DNA of 6,365 nucleotides, taken from assembly GCA_021199405.1 (NCBI GenBank), contig JAJQID010000076.1, positions 1-6,365 on the forward strand, read 5' to 3'. Source of the stretch: Lachnospiraceae bacterium. Its GTDB lineage: Bacteria; Bacillota; Clostridia; Lachnospirales; Lachnospiraceae. Within the stretch, counting starts at the first letter, position 1. Each line of letters starts with the position of its first letter. Below, in pieces: positions 5,973 through 6,365 of the stretch. The position numbers and the translations under genes are program-made. The notes beneath the pieces were generated by a model that made no database searches, had not been told where the DNA came from, and saw only the letters and a list, made by a program, of their open reading frames with translations.

Positions 5973-6365
5973 CTATGCCTGCTTGCAGCGGTAATAATAT
6001 CCCACACCCCATTTGGTGTGAATATATCTGGGCTCGCTGGGGTTTTCCTCGATCTTTTCCCGCAGCCGTCTGACGTGCACATCCACAGTACGCACATCAC
6101 CTGGATAGTCAGCCCCCCATACCAGCTTTAAAAGCTGCTCTCTGCTGTATATCTTGTTGGGATTGGAGACAAGGAGCTCTAAAAGTTCATATTCCTTGGC
6201 CGTCAGATTCATCTCCCGATCATGAATATAGCAGCATCTTCCGTCTCTCTCCAGGCGCAGGTCTCCGTCCTCGATCAGATTCTCCGGCCGGGCTGCCTCC
6301 TCCTTTTTGGACGCCCGCCGCATGATCGCCTTCATTCTGGCTTTGACCTCCAGAATATTGAAGGG
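5973..6365 (-). CDS. OmpR/PhoB-family response regulator, C-terminal part (5' end off the window)
   Basis: The open frame runs through the window edge, giving 130 visible residues up to a TAG stop. It starts PFNILEVKARMKAI, which is the end of a receiver domain (the conserved K-P-F region; the Lys lies just outside the window). It is therefore a truncated gene and does not begin at the internal ATG at 6335. A linker of about 20 residues leads to a complete winged-helix DNA-binding domain, with LTAKEYELLELL, the recognition-helix region WGADYPGDVRTVDVHVRRLREKI in overlapping blocks and the wing WGVGYYYRC near the end. The DVRTVDVHVRRLREKIE segment closely resembles WalR/YycF and PhoP of Firmicutes, so it is a WalR/PhoP-like regulator. 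The receiver phospho-acceptor Asp cannot be seen. It is the cognate regulator of the adjacent kinase by position; its target genes are unknown. Confidence 0.92.
   Translation of the reverse strand, partial: PFNILEVKARMKAIMRRASKKEEAARPENLIEDGDLRLERDGRCCYIHDREMNLTAKEYELLELLVSNPNKIYSREQLLKLVWGADYPGDVRTVDVHVRRLREKIEENPSEPRYIHTKWGVGYYYRCKQA

Noticed and set aside
5121..6131. A 336-codon open frame on the plus strand, opposite the kinase and the regulator.
   Set aside because: It is fully antisense to two genes with intact catalytic and DNA-binding motifs, its product is rich in His/Gln/Ile as expected from reading such genes backwards, and it shows no recognisable domain.
5973..6335. Reading the response regulator as a complete 120-residue protein starting at the ATG at 6335.
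   Set aside because: The frame continues upstream to the window edge and encodes the conserved end of a receiver domain (PFNILEVKAR), so the ATG is internal and the gene is truncated by the window.

Overview
The window reads as chromosomal DNA from a low-to-mid GC Gram-positive anaerobe of the Clostridia, most likely Lachnospiraceae-like. This rests on the protein sequences, the strong AGGAG-type ribosome binding sites and the gene set; the family assignment is inference. All genes lie on the minus strand, so the order of transcription runs from high to low coordinates.

Layout in transcription order: a response regulator cut by the window edge (6365-5973, OmpR/PhoB type, WalR/PhoP-like winged helix); its sensor histidine kinase (5945-4455); a lipoprotein with two GerMN domains (4458-3520, overlapping the kinase stop by 4 nt); the DNA uptake channel ComEC/Rec2 (3513-1291); then, after a 122-nt gap containing a good promoter, holA, the clamp-loader delta subunit (1168-191). 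The window ends with the first ten codons of ispF of the MEP isoprenoid pathway (30-1). The first four genes are spaced 27, -4 and 6 nt apart and look like one operon: a two-component system, an accessory lipoprotein and a membrane DNA-transport protein. holA and ispF each appear to have their own promoter. There is no intergenic stretch above 300 bases.

The most unusual part is the holA-ispF gap. Positions 61-130 form an almost fully paired 70-bp inverted repeat capped by a CUUG tetraloop, flanked at its exact ends by perfect 8-bp direct repeats (ATCAATAT at 53-60 and 131-138). This is the signature of a small non-autonomous mobile element (MITE-like) with its target-site duplication. It lies between a candidate extended -10 promoter (162-134) and the ispF start, so it would be transcribed as a long hairpin in the ispF 5' UTR. 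The pairing is better in minus-strand RNA (three G-U wobbles) than in plus-strand RNA (three A.C mismatches). A native cis-regulatory RNA is the alternative reading.
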